Positions 1-6,273 of a DNA stretch of 9,047 nt are shown in pieces. This DNA comes from Planctomycetaceae bacterium (GTDB lineage: Bacteria > Planctomycetota > Planctomycetia > Pirellulales > Pirellulaceae): the NCBI GenBank assembly GCA_007129635.1, contig SKVE01000692.1, forward strand, positions 1 to 9,047, read 5' to 3'. The notes beneath the pieces were generated by a model. That model was given only the letters and a program-made list of their open reading frames with translations, ran no database searches and had not been told where the DNA came from. The stretch's first letter is position 1, and each line of letters begins with the position of its first letter. Position numbers and translations under genes: made by a program.

Positions 1-104
1 ACACGGAGCGTGCCGTAACCTGCGGACCGCACACGGAGCGTGCCGTAACCTGCGGACCGCACACGGAGCGTGCCGTAACCTGCGGACGGCACACGGAGTG
101 TGCC
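1..104. repeat. 30-bp tandem repeat, three full units plus a partial fourth
   Basis: Three head-to-tail 30-bp units occupy 1-30, 31-60 and 61-90. Each begins ACACGGAGCGTGCCG and ends CTGCGGACCGC. A partial fourth unit follows at 91-104. Units 1 and 2 are identical. Unit 3 differs by one base at 88 (C to G), and the partial unit differs at 99 (C to T). The array touches the window edge, so its true left end and copy number are unknown. There are no spacers between units, so it is not a CRISPR array. Each unit can fold a short imperfect stem around GGA; only the last, altered one is perfect. Confidence 0.95.
88..104. repeat. Perfect REP-like hairpin GGCACAC-GGA-GTGTGCC
   Basis: A 7-bp perfect stem (88-94 with 98-104) closes a GGA triloop at the right end of the tandem array and is followed by TGCTAC. 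The substitutions at 88 and 99 both repair mismatched pairs found in the upstream units, C opposite C and A opposite C. From memory, GGCACAC-GGA-GTGTGCC followed by TGCTAC is common between genes in Rhodopirellula-type genomes, which supports a dispersed REP-like element. It has no T-run, so it is not a typical intrinsic terminator. Confidence 0.7.
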
Positions 105-113
105 TGCTACAAT
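105..113 (+). promoter_or_regulatory. Possible extended -10 promoter element before the peptidase gene
   Basis: TGCTACAAT fits the extended -10 pattern TGnTATAAT with one mismatch in the hexamer (TACAAT, 108-113). It lies about 70 nt before the chosen start of the peptidase gene. No convincing -35 is visible at the expected distance, because that position falls in the GC-rich repeat. The TGCTAC part seems to belong to the REP-like repeat itself. This is a weak prediction. Confidence 0.25.
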
Positions 114-184
114 TCGTTCAAGTTATTTCTGCGAGGTCGCTTAGTGACCGTGACACTTTTTCCGCTTGGTCGAAAACAGAGGCG

Positions 185-2650
185 ATGAAAACAACGACTT
201 TTCTTGCGACGAGTTTAAGTTTCAGAATGTGGGGTGCTGTGTTGATCATCAGCGTATCGATGGCGGCGTGGGGCCAGGAACCAACGCCTTATCAGCAACC
301 GCCGGAACAGGTGCTGCGAGTGCTGGACACCCCGGCTCCGCCCGCCATGTCGCTCAGCCCGACTCGCGATCGAATCGTCTGGCTGGATCGACAACGGTAT
401 CCGTCGATCGAAGAACTGGCACGGCCGATGGTGGCGCTGGCCGGGATCCGTCTGGACCCGGAAAACCGCGGTCCGCACCGCCCACCTCGGTACCTGGGAT
501 TGCAGTTGCAATCGATCGATGGCGGTGATCCCGTCCCGGTATCGCTTCCAGCGGACTCGCAACCCGGTTCGCCCATCTGGGCCCCGGACGGTTCGCGGTT
601 CGCCTTTGCCATGTGGCAACCCAATCGAACGGAATTGTGGGTGGTCGACGCAAAGACCGGCCAGGCAGAACGAGTGGACGGCGTGAAATTGAATGCCGTG
701 CTGACCAGCGCGATCCACTGGATGCCGGACAGCCGCACCCTGCTGGTCTTTACGGTCCCGCCCGAGCAGGGCGACGCGCCCGTCGCTCCGCCAGCGCCGG
801 AAGGGCCGAGTATCCAGGAGAGTTTCGGGGAACCGGCTCCGGTGCGGACGTATCAGGATCTGTTACGCGACGCGAACGACGAGCGTTTGTTCGATCACTA
901 TGCGACGTCGCAATTGGTCCTGGTCGATACGAACACCGGCAGCCGCCGTGACTTGGGCGCACCCGGGCGGTATCGCCACGTCAACCCGTCGCCGGACGGC
1001 ACGTTGTTTCTGGTCCACACGGTCCAGCAACCGTTTTCGCGATTGCTGCCGGTCGGCGGCTTTCCGACCGACATCGTGGTATGGGATCGCGCGGGCGTGG
1101 CGTTGCAGACCGTCGCCTCGTTGCCTTCGGCGGCAGGCGTGCCCATCGAGGGTGTGTTGCCCGGCCCGCGCGTGGTCCATTGGTGCCCAGTTGAACCGGC
1201 GACGTTGTTTTGGATCGAGGCGTTGGATGGTGGCGATCCACGGACGGACGTCCCGCATCGGGATCGGCTGATGTCCTGGACAGCCCCGTTTTCAGAGGAC
1301 GCGACGGAAGTGTTACGGCTGGAACACCGTTTTCGCAGCCTGGTCTGGGGCGAGCGAGAGGCGCTGGCTTTGATCTCGGACTACGATCGCGACCGCCGCT
1401 GGCTGCAGACGTTCCTGATCCGGACCGACGACTCCGAACCGGCTCGACAAATCTGGGATCGATCGATCCGCGATCGCTACGGCGACCCCGGGTCACCCAT
1501 GATGCGCACCCTGCCCGATGGTGGGCGAGTGCTGTGGCAAGACGGCGATCACCTGTATCTGGCCGGTGACGGCGCGTCGCCCGACGGTGATTATCCGTTC
1601 CTGGACCGCCTGGATCTGCAGACGCTGCAGACGGAACGCTTGTTTCAGAGCGAGCCGGAGAGTTACGAGTGGGTGGTGGCGTTGATCGACGGGGACGAAC
1701 ACGGAGCGTTACGGTTCCTCACCCAGCACGAGACCGCGGCATCGCCGCCCAACTATCGGTTGCGTACCGTGGGCTCGACCGACTTCGCCGCGTTGACGGA
1801 TTTCCCCGATCCGGCACCCGAGCTGCGGAAGATCACCAAACAACGGGTCACCTACACCCGAGCCGATGGGACGCCACTGTCCTTTACGATGTACCTGCCG
1901 CCCGATTATGACGGCGGCCAACGATTACCGACGCTGGTCTGGGCCTATCCGCGCGAGTACAACGATCCGGCCACGGCCGGCCAAGTCTCCGGATCGACTC
2001 ACCGGTTCACCCTGCCCACCGGGGCCTCGCATCTGTTCTTGGCCTTGATGGGTTACGCCGTGCTGGACAATGCGACCATGCCGATCGTCGGGCCGCCCGA
2101 GTCGATGAATGATACGTTTGTCCAGCAGATCGTGGGCAGCGCCCAAGCAGCGATTGACAAAGCGGCCGAGTTGGGTGTGACGGACCCGCAACGAGTCGGC
2201 GTGGGAGGGCACAGCTACGGAGCCTTCATGACGGCCAACCTGCTGGCTCACTCGGATCTGTTCCGCGCTGGCATCGCGCGCAGCGGCGCCTACAACCGCT
2301 CGCTGACTCCGTTCGGTTTCCAAGGCGAACGCCGGACGCTGTGGGAAGCACCCGAGACGTACGCCCAGATCTCGCCGCTGATGCACGCGGACAAGATCCG
2401 GGCCCCGGTCCTGCTGATCCATGGCGAAGTGGACAATAACTCGGGGACCTATCCGATGCAGAGCGAACGGCTGTTCCAGGCCATCAAGGGAAACGGCGGC
2501 AACGTGCGGTACGTCACGCTGCCTTATGAATCCCATGGCTATGTTGCTCGCGAGTCGATCGAACACACGCTGTTCGAAATGATCGCGTGGTTCGATCAAC
2601 ATGTCACACAAGCCTTGCCAACGCCCGAAGATCCCACGCCCGATCCGTAA
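185..2650 (+). CDS. Secreted S9 family serine peptidase, glutamyl endopeptidase-like (S9D type)
   Basis: This 821-residue protein would cleave peptides outside the cytoplasm. Residues 1-30 form a Sec signal peptide: K2 and R14, then a hydrophobic core AVLIISVSM, with likely cleavage after AAWG (residue 30). Residues ~40-540 fit the beta-propeller of prolyl-oligopeptidase-like enzymes, and ~548-821 the alpha/beta hydrolase domain. The nucleophile is S677 in GGHSYGAFMTANLLAH. D750 (HGEVDNN) and H784 (YESHGY) complete the triad. GIARSGAYNRSLTPFGFQ, MQSERLFQAIKG and SHGYVARESI match, from memory, plant chloroplast glutamyl endopeptidase and its bacterial relatives, which favours cleavage after Glu over Pro. 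The start is the weak point. The frame is open from a GTG at 98, but that codon lies in the hairpin repeat and gives a poor leader, while ATG 227 would drop the positive n-region. Only AGAGG, 2 nt away, precedes ATG 185. The gene is monocistronic as far as visible and converges on the next one. Confidence 0.9.
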   Translation: MKTTTFLATSLSFRMWGAVLIISVSMAAWGQEPTPYQQPPEQVLRVLDTPAPPAMSLSPTRDRIVWLDRQRYPSIEELARPMVALAGIRLDPENRGPHRPPRYLGLQLQSIDGGDPVPVSLPADSQPGSPIWAPDGSRFAFAMWQPNRTELWVVDAKTGQAERVDGVKLNAVLTSAIHWMPDSRTLLVFTVPPEQGDAPVAPPAPEGPSIQESFGEPAPVRTYQDLLRDANDERLFDHYATSQLVLVDTNTGSRRDLGAPGRYRHVNPSPDGTLFLVHTVQQPFSRLLPVGGFPTDIVVWDRAGVALQTVASLPSAAGVPIEGVLPGPRVVHWCPVEPATLFWIEALDGGDPRTDVPHRDRLMSWTAPFSEDATEVLRLEHRFRSLVWGEREALALISDYDRDRRWLQTFLIRTDDSEPARQIWDRSIRDRYGDPGSPMMRTLPDGGRVLWQDGDHLYLAGDGASPDGDYPFLDRLDLQTLQTERLFQSEPESYEWVVALIDGDEHGALRFLTQHETAASPPNYRLRTVGSTDFAALTDFPDPAPELRKITKQRVTYTRADGTPLSFTMYLPPDYDGGQRLPTLVWAYPREYNDPATAGQVSGSTHRFTLPTGASHLFLALMGYAVLDNATMPIVGPPESMNDTFVQQIVGSAQAAIDKAAELGVTDPQRVGVGGHSYGAFMTANLLAHSDLFRAGIARSGAYNRSLTPFGFQGERRTLWEAPETYAQISPLMHADKIRAPVLLIHGEVDNNSGTYPMQSERLFQAIKGNGGNVRYVTLPYESHGYVARESIEHTLFEMIAWFDQHVTQALPTPEDPTPDP

Positions 2651-2720
2651 CGTCCCTGTAGCACGTTCGGGCGGGACGTTCGCGCGGGACCCCTGCGGCC
2701 GAACTCCGAACGGCGAACGA
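2651..2720. other. Convergent intergenic gap with a 13-bp near-perfect doublet
   Basis: Seventy bases separate the stops of two convergent genes. They contain ACGTTCGGGCGGG (2663-2675) followed directly by ACGTTCGCGCGGG (2676-2688), a 13-bp tandem pair with one difference. GTCCC at 2652-2656 could pair with GGGAC at 2673-2677, but the stem is short, the loop is 16 nt and there is no T-run. No confident terminator is visible for either gene. Confidence 0.6.
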
Positions 2721-4301
2721 TCACACCAGGACATCCCAGCCGATCGGCACGCGTTTCAAGGCGTAGCCCACCTCGCGCAGGTAATCCCCGTAGCAGGTCA
2801 TCCAGTGGAATCCCCGCAGACGTTCGGCCAGTCGCTGGCTGTCGATGTCGAAGCGGACATCCATCTGCGATCGGCAGATCGGCAGGAACGGGTTTTCGAT
2901 CACCTCGCTGCTCAGTCCCTGCCAAAGCTGGCCATCAAAGTCGGGGATGAGGCTTGTCAAACGCTGGCCGACCCGCATTTCGACCTTGGGCGCCGCTCCG
3001 TAATCGGATTCGAAATGCGTCATGATCCGCGCCGGTTCCAGATTCTTGCCGTCCATCTTGCGAGGCGCTGTGCAATGAGCCAGGGTAATCCGCCCGTCAT
3101 GCGGCCAGGTCGGATTATGCAGGAAGACCGGATGGCCGGTGATGTTGGCCAGCAACAATCCCGACGGGATCACCACAAAATCCGACTCGCAAAACGCCAG
3201 GTAGCCATCGTCGTTCAGCGTGGTCAGGGTCAGGCAGGCCGCCGTCTCGGAGACATCCATGATCGTGCCCATGCAGTGATGCACGGTCAGTGCCCGGCAA
3301 TCGGCCTCGTGCATCAACGCGCGGAAAACGTGATCGAGCAGGAAGCAATGATCCACGAACTCGCGTTTCGTCTCCAGCGTGGTATTGGGCAGTTTCAGGT
3401 ACTGTTCGGCACGCCGCTGGGCCAGCGCCACCGTCGCCGAATCGTCGCGAGCGGCCTGGATCAGTTTCCCCAGTTCGTCGTAAGTGACCGTCTGGATGTC
3501 CAGCTTCCACTGCTCGTCGACTCGTTGGCCGATCGCGTTGTACCCGATCGCCCAGGCACCGGGCCCACCGATGGCCAGGATTTTCGAGCCCAGGGTGTTG
3601 TGCCAACCGCACAGGGCTCGGAGCCGCCAGAGGATTTCGTGCTGGTCGTCGACCACGACATCCTGTTCGTCCATGCCTTGGATCTGCCGTTCGTCGCTGT
3701 GTTGACGCAGGAATCGCGGGCTGACGATCTCGTACCACAGGTAGTGCGGTCCGGAGCGGTCTCGAACAAAGAAGACCACGTCCTTCCCGGCCTGCAAGAG
3801 TTCGTTGAAGGTGGCTGCCGGTCCGCAGGCAGCGTACATCAACACCGCATCGGCGCCCTCCAATCCCGCGATGTTGGCCAGTTCGCCAGGTCCACGGATC
3901 GCCGCGACCGGTTGGAACTCGACCGGAAAATCTGCTTCGGCCTTCAGCTTGTCCAGTTCCTCGGTGATCCGAGCCACCTCCGCTTCGGCCTCGGCCTGCG
4001 AATGCACCGCGCCCCACGGTCGCCAACTGGTCTGCGGACGCGGCGTGTACACGCCGTACTGCAGGATGGGTTGGACCTTTAATGCCCTGCGCTCCGGTGC
4101 CGGGCCAGGAAGCTCGGTCCCGCGACTGGCAGCGGCCAGCGAGGTCCAATTCAAGCCGGACAAAGCGGCGCCAGTCAACGCGGCGCCACCCAAAAAGCTA
4201 CGCCGCGACATGCCCGTGTCGGACTGATGGTGGGAACATGGACAGCAATGAGCTTCCACGGGAGGCAGTGCGGGCAATGCTTCAGACGATTGGAAAGACA
4301 T
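2721..4301 (-). CDS. Tat-exported protein of the L-fucose/L-arabinose isomerase superfamily (putative)
   Basis: The 526-residue product carries a twin-arginine signal: SRRSFLGG with R33-R34, a hydrophobic stretch ALTGAALSGL, and probable cleavage near LAAAS (55-59). The body has an N-terminal Rossmann-like half (~75-290), with GADAVLMYAACGP at 150-161 and LAIGGPGAWAIGY at 242-254. The C-terminal half carries MDVSETAACLTLTTLND (348-364), FCESDF (370-375), ITLAHC (405-410) and a terminal FHWMTCYGDY (498-507). This layout of acidic residues and His resembles the metal-binding C-terminal domain of FucI/AraA-type ketol isomerases; E352, E372, D374, H409 and H499 are candidate ligands by pattern only. 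The family assignment comes from memory of motifs, so the substrate is unknown and isomerase activity unproven. ATG 4301 is chosen over the internal ATG 4211 because of a strong SD. That leaves a 30-residue pre-Tat extension containing HCCPC and HH. It is divergent from another Tat-exported sugar-type enzyme. Confidence 0.6.
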   Translation of the reverse strand: MSFQSSEALPALPPVEAHCCPCSHHQSDTGMSRRSFLGGAALTGAALSGLNWTSLAAASRGTELPGPAPERRALKVQPILQYGVYTPRPQTSWRPWGAVHSQAEAEAEVARITEELDKLKAEADFPVEFQPVAAIRGPGELANIAGLEGADAVLMYAACGPAATFNELLQAGKDVVFFVRDRSGPHYLWYEIVSPRFLRQHSDERQIQGMDEQDVVVDDQHEILWRLRALCGWHNTLGSKILAIGGPGAWAIGYNAIGQRVDEQWKLDIQTVTYDELGKLIQAARDDSATVALAQRRAEQYLKLPNTTLETKREFVDHCFLLDHVFRALMHEADCRALTVHHCMGTIMDVSETAACLTLTTLNDDGYLAFCESDFVVIPSGLLLANITGHPVFLHNPTWPHDGRITLAHCTAPRKMDGKNLEPARIMTHFESDYGAAPKVEMRVGQRLTSLIPDFDGQLWQGLSSEVIENPFLPICRSQMDVRFDIDSQRLAERLRGFHWMTCYGDYLREVGYALKRVPIGWDVLV

Positions 4302-4309
4302 CGGTCAGA

Positions 4310-4316
4310 CTCCTTT
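4310..4316 (-). promoter_or_regulatory. Shine-Dalgarno AAAGGAG deciding start at 4301
   Basis: Reading the minus strand, AAAGGAG lies 8 nt before the ATG at 4301. The internal ATG at 4211, immediately before the twin-arginine motif, has no comparable site. The longer N-terminus is therefore preferred. Confidence 0.8.
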
Positions 4317-4365
4317 GGAGAGGGATAAAGTCAGGGTCATGACAGAACGCGATCGCCAGAGCTAC

Positions 4366-4394
4366 AGCATACCGCACCGCACGAAAGAAGACAA
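4366..4394 (-). promoter_or_regulatory. Candidate sigma-70-type promoter for the isomerase-like gene
   Basis: On the minus strand, TTGTCT (4389-4394) is followed after exactly 17 nt by TATGCT (4366-4371). Each hexamer matches the consensus at 4 of 6 positions. Transcription would begin near 4358 and give a leader of roughly 55-60 nt before the ATG at 4301. This is a sequence-pattern prediction only. Confidence 0.4.
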
Positions 4395-4443
4395 GCAGAC
4401 AGGCTAGTCCGGTGGGTGGTTTCCTTAGGCGACCGCAAGCGAA

Positions 4444-4547
4444 GTAGGTTGGGTCTCCGACCCGACCAGCCTTGCCCCGACCAGCCTTGCCCCGACCAGC
4501 CTTGCCCCGACCTGAATTGATGTGGTCGGGACCGAGTCCCAACCTAC
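4444..4547. repeat. Inverted-repeat element: 25-bp arms enclosing 15-bp tandem units
   Basis: The left arm (4444-4468) begins GTAGGTTGGG and ends CCCGACCA. The right arm (4523-4547) begins TGGTCGGG and ends CCCAACCTAC. They are reverse complements at 22 of 25 positions. Between them lie three perfect copies of CCGACCAGCCTTGCC (4462-4476, 4477-4491, 4492-4506) and a partial copy CCGACC, so the first tandem unit overlaps the left arm's end. A transcript would form a long hairpin. No T-run follows on either strand. It looks like a small dispersed intergenic repeat in which CCGACC from the arm has been amplified. Confidence 0.9.
4462..4513. repeat. 15-bp tandem repeat, three full copies
   Basis: The unit CCGACCAGCCTTGCC occurs three times without any difference and is followed by CCGACCT. 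Perfect identity suggests recent slippage and possible copy-number variation between strains. Confidence 0.95.
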
Positions 4548-4610
4548 GAAGACGCCAAAACGACGGAAGGGGTGGTCAGCAAAAAAATGAAATGGTAGCG
4601 ACTGGACTGA

Positions 4611-4640
4611 TTGACATGCATAGCGGTGTTCATCGATGAT
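4611..4640 (+). promoter_or_regulatory. Candidate sigma-70-type promoter for the Gfo/Idh/MocA gene
   Basis: A perfect -35 TTGACA (4611-4616) is followed after 18 nt by GATGAT (4635-4640), a 4/6 match to the -10 consensus. Transcription would begin near 4647 and leave a leader of about 78 nt. The -35 is good; the -10 is only fair. Confidence 0.4.
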
Positions 4641-4724
4641 AGGACCTTGTTGGCTGAAAATGCCGGATCTAGCACGTAGCTGGATCAGCAACCATCGATA
4701 ACCCTGCACGAAGGAGTGTAATCA

Positions 4725-6044
4725 ATGAGTGATCGACAGATCGATTCGCGACGAGGTTTCCTGAAGGGTTCGGCTGCGACCATCGCAGGCGTTTCCATCG
4801 CGAGCGGCGTGAACGCGACCGTTGCCCGAACGGCGCATGCCCAAGGCAGCGATATGCTGAAGTTCGCCCTGATCGGTTGCGGTGGTCGCGGCAATGGCGC
4901 GGTGCGTGACTCGTTGACTGCTTCGAACAGCACCAAACTGGTCGCGGTGGCCGATGCTTTGGAAGATCGCGTCACCGGAACCGCTCGACGTTGGCGAGAC
5001 AACGACGAGTTCAAGGATCGAGTCGATCTGCCCGACGACCGAGTGTTTTGGGGACTGGATGCTTACAAGAAGGCCATCGAGTCTGGGGTGGACATGGTCA
5101 TCGATTGTTCGGCCCCGGGATTTCGCCCGTTAATCTACAAGACGGCGATCGAAGCCGGCAAGCACGTCTTCATGGAAAAACCGTGCTGCATCGATGCGCC
5201 CGGATACCGGATGCTGGTGGAAACCAACAAGTTGGCCGACGAGAAGGGATTGAAGGTCGGTGTGGGCCTTCAGCGGCGTCACGATCGGGGTTATGTTCGT
5301 GGAATCCAGGAGATCCACGAAGGCAAATACGGAGATTTGATCCTGCTGCAAGCGTACTGGAATGGCGGCGGCATCTGGTGGCGAGGTCCGGGCGATGACT
5401 GGACCGAGATGCGCAAGCAGGTCAACAACTGGTACCACTTCGTCTGGCTCAGCGGCGACAATATCTGCGAGCAACACATTCACAATCTGGATGTGTGCAA
5501 TTGGGCCAAGGGTGCTCATCCGGTGGAAGCCAACGGCATGGGCGGTGGCGAAGTCCGCCGCAGGGACAACCCTGGCGGAACCCAGATTTTTGATCACCAC
5601 TTCATCGAGTTCACCTATCCGGACGGGACCAAGATGTACAGCCAGTGCCGCCATGTGCGCAATGCGTTCAACCGAGTCGGCGAGTACGCATTCGGCACGC
5701 AGGGTCGAGGCGGGATGACGGCCGACGGGGACGCGACCGACGGCGGGCTGCCCTTCAAGTTCGGATCGATGCAGCAGGAGCACTACACGCTGGTCGAAGC
5801 CATCCGCAACGATACGCCCTACAACGAAGGGCACTACGGAGCGACCAGCAGCATGACCGCTGTGCTGGGGCGGATGGCCACGTACAGCGGCCGGGTCATC
5901 AAGTGGGACGAGGCCGTGGAGAAGGGTATCGACGAAGCACCGGGCATCGAGAACTACACCATGGATACCGACCCGCCCGTCATGCCTGACGAAAACGGCC
6001 AGTACCCGATCATTTTCCCCGGCGAACACAATCCGTTCGTCTAA
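4725..6044 (+). CDS. Tat-exported Gfo/Idh/MocA family NAD(P)-dependent oxidoreductase
   Basis: The 439-residue protein belongs to the glucose-fructose/inositol dehydrogenase superfamily, which oxidises or reduces sugars and sugar alcohols with NAD(P) that is often tightly bound. A Tat signal opens it: SRRGFLKG with R9-R10, a hydrophobic core through ~28, and likely cleavage after AHA (37-39). The Rossmann domain follows, with FALIGCGGRGNGA at 47-59 as the dinucleotide loop and VAVAD (73-77) at the end of strand 2. HVFMEKP (147-153) supplies the conserved Lys152. The C-terminal domain carries SGDNICEQHIHNLDVCNW (243-260), whose H251 and H253 fit the active-site His region. A Tat route fits a protein that folds around its cofactor in the cytoplasm before export. 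The start is fixed by AAGGAG (4711-4716), 8 nt from the ATG. Planctomycetes carry many paralogues. Some Tat-tagged relatives act as NAD-dependent glycosidases (GH109), so dehydrogenase and oxidative glycosidase are both possible. The substrate cannot be read from the sequence. Confidence 0.9.
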   Translation: MSDRQIDSRRGFLKGSAATIAGVSIASGVNATVARTAHAQGSDMLKFALIGCGGRGNGAVRDSLTASNSTKLVAVADALEDRVTGTARRWRDNDEFKDRVDLPDDRVFWGLDAYKKAIESGVDMVIDCSAPGFRPLIYKTAIEAGKHVFMEKPCCIDAPGYRMLVETNKLADEKGLKVGVGLQRRHDRGYVRGIQEIHEGKYGDLILLQAYWNGGGIWWRGPGDDWTEMRKQVNNWYHFVWLSGDNICEQHIHNLDVCNWAKGAHPVEANGMGGGEVRRRDNPGGTQIFDHHFIEFTYPDGTKMYSQCRHVRNAFNRVGEYAFGTQGRGGMTADGDATDGGLPFKFGSMQQEHYTLVEAIRNDTPYNEGHYGATSSMTAVLGRMATYSGRVIKWDEAVEKGIDEAPGIENYTMDTDPPVMPDENGQYPIIFPGEHNPFV

Positions 6045-6074
6045 GGATGACCGCGATCCCAGGGATACCCAAAG

Positions 6075-6110
6075 CTGCGGGGCGCCGGCACACCGTCCGT
6101 CGCCCCGCAG
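6075..6110. terminator. Strong GC-rich hairpin after the oxidoreductase gene
   Basis: CTGCGGGGCG (6075-6084) and CGCCCCGCAG (6101-6110) form a perfect 10-bp stem with a 16-nt loop, 30 nt after the stop at 6044. It has no downstream T-run on the plus strand, so it is not a canonical intrinsic terminator, though it could slow polymerase or protect the 3' end. It may also belong to the mobile-like element immediately to its right. Confidence 0.4.
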
Positions 6111-6117
6111 AGGATGA

Positions 6118-6273
6118 TGAGGAAAAGGACAGGCATTTTTCGCTCGTCGGTTGGCGAGTGGGAAGGTATTACGATGGTTGTGGTGGCCAGCGGGATGGCC
6201 CCAAGAGTTGCCACGCTTGACACCCGACGCGTCATGACTCCAGCCCCCCGAAAAATGCCTGTCCTTTTCTTCA
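6118..6273. mobile_element. MITE-like element with ~25-bp inverted ends
   Basis: The left end 6122-6142 (starts GAAAAGGACAGG, ends CATTTTTCG) is a perfect 21-bp reverse complement of 6249-6269. Allowing the single G/T mismatch at 6121/6270, the match extends to 6118-6142 and 6249-6273, 24 of 25 positions. The ~106-bp interior has no plausible gene. No clear target-site duplication is visible: TGATGA stands on the left and CATGCT on the right. Size, ends and lack of coding content fit a non-autonomous element or a large REP/BIME-type repeat. The minus-strand gene remnant to its right ends exactly at the right arm. A long stem-loop in transcripts is also predicted. Confidence 0.6.

Larger units (their letters stand above)
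4302..4724. other. 423-bp divergent intergenic region without a gene
   Basis: No coding sequence is supported here. The region holds candidate promoters for both divergent genes (4366-4394 on minus, 4611-4640 on plus), the inverted/tandem repeat element (4444-4547) between them, and the SD sites of both genes. Short open frames crossing 4462-4513 read as five-residue repeats only because the repeat unit is 15 bp. Confidence 0.8.

Noticed and set aside
1..90. Tandem 30-bp units as a CRISPR array
   Set aside because: The repeats are directly contiguous with no variable spacers, and no cas gene is present in the window.
98..184. N-terminal extension of the peptidase from a GTG at 98
   Set aside because: The GTG lies inside the hairpin repeat, and the 29 added residues would bury the signal peptide behind an unlikely leader. 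ATG 185 gives a normal signal peptide.
1699..1709. Eleven-base match (ACACGGAGCGT) to the 30-bp repeat unit inside the peptidase gene
   Set aside because: It is in frame in conserved coding sequence, the match does not extend to the full unit, and it is short enough to be coincidence.
2601..4082. Long plus-strand open frame (493 codons) opposite the isomerase-like gene
   Set aside because: It is antisense to a gene with a Tat signal, SD and family motifs. It has no recognisable domain and overlaps the 3' end of the peptidase gene, so it is a GC-rich shadow frame.
4444..4547. Inverted repeat as an intrinsic terminator
   Set aside because: It lies upstream of both divergent genes, not downstream of any, and neither side has a T-run.
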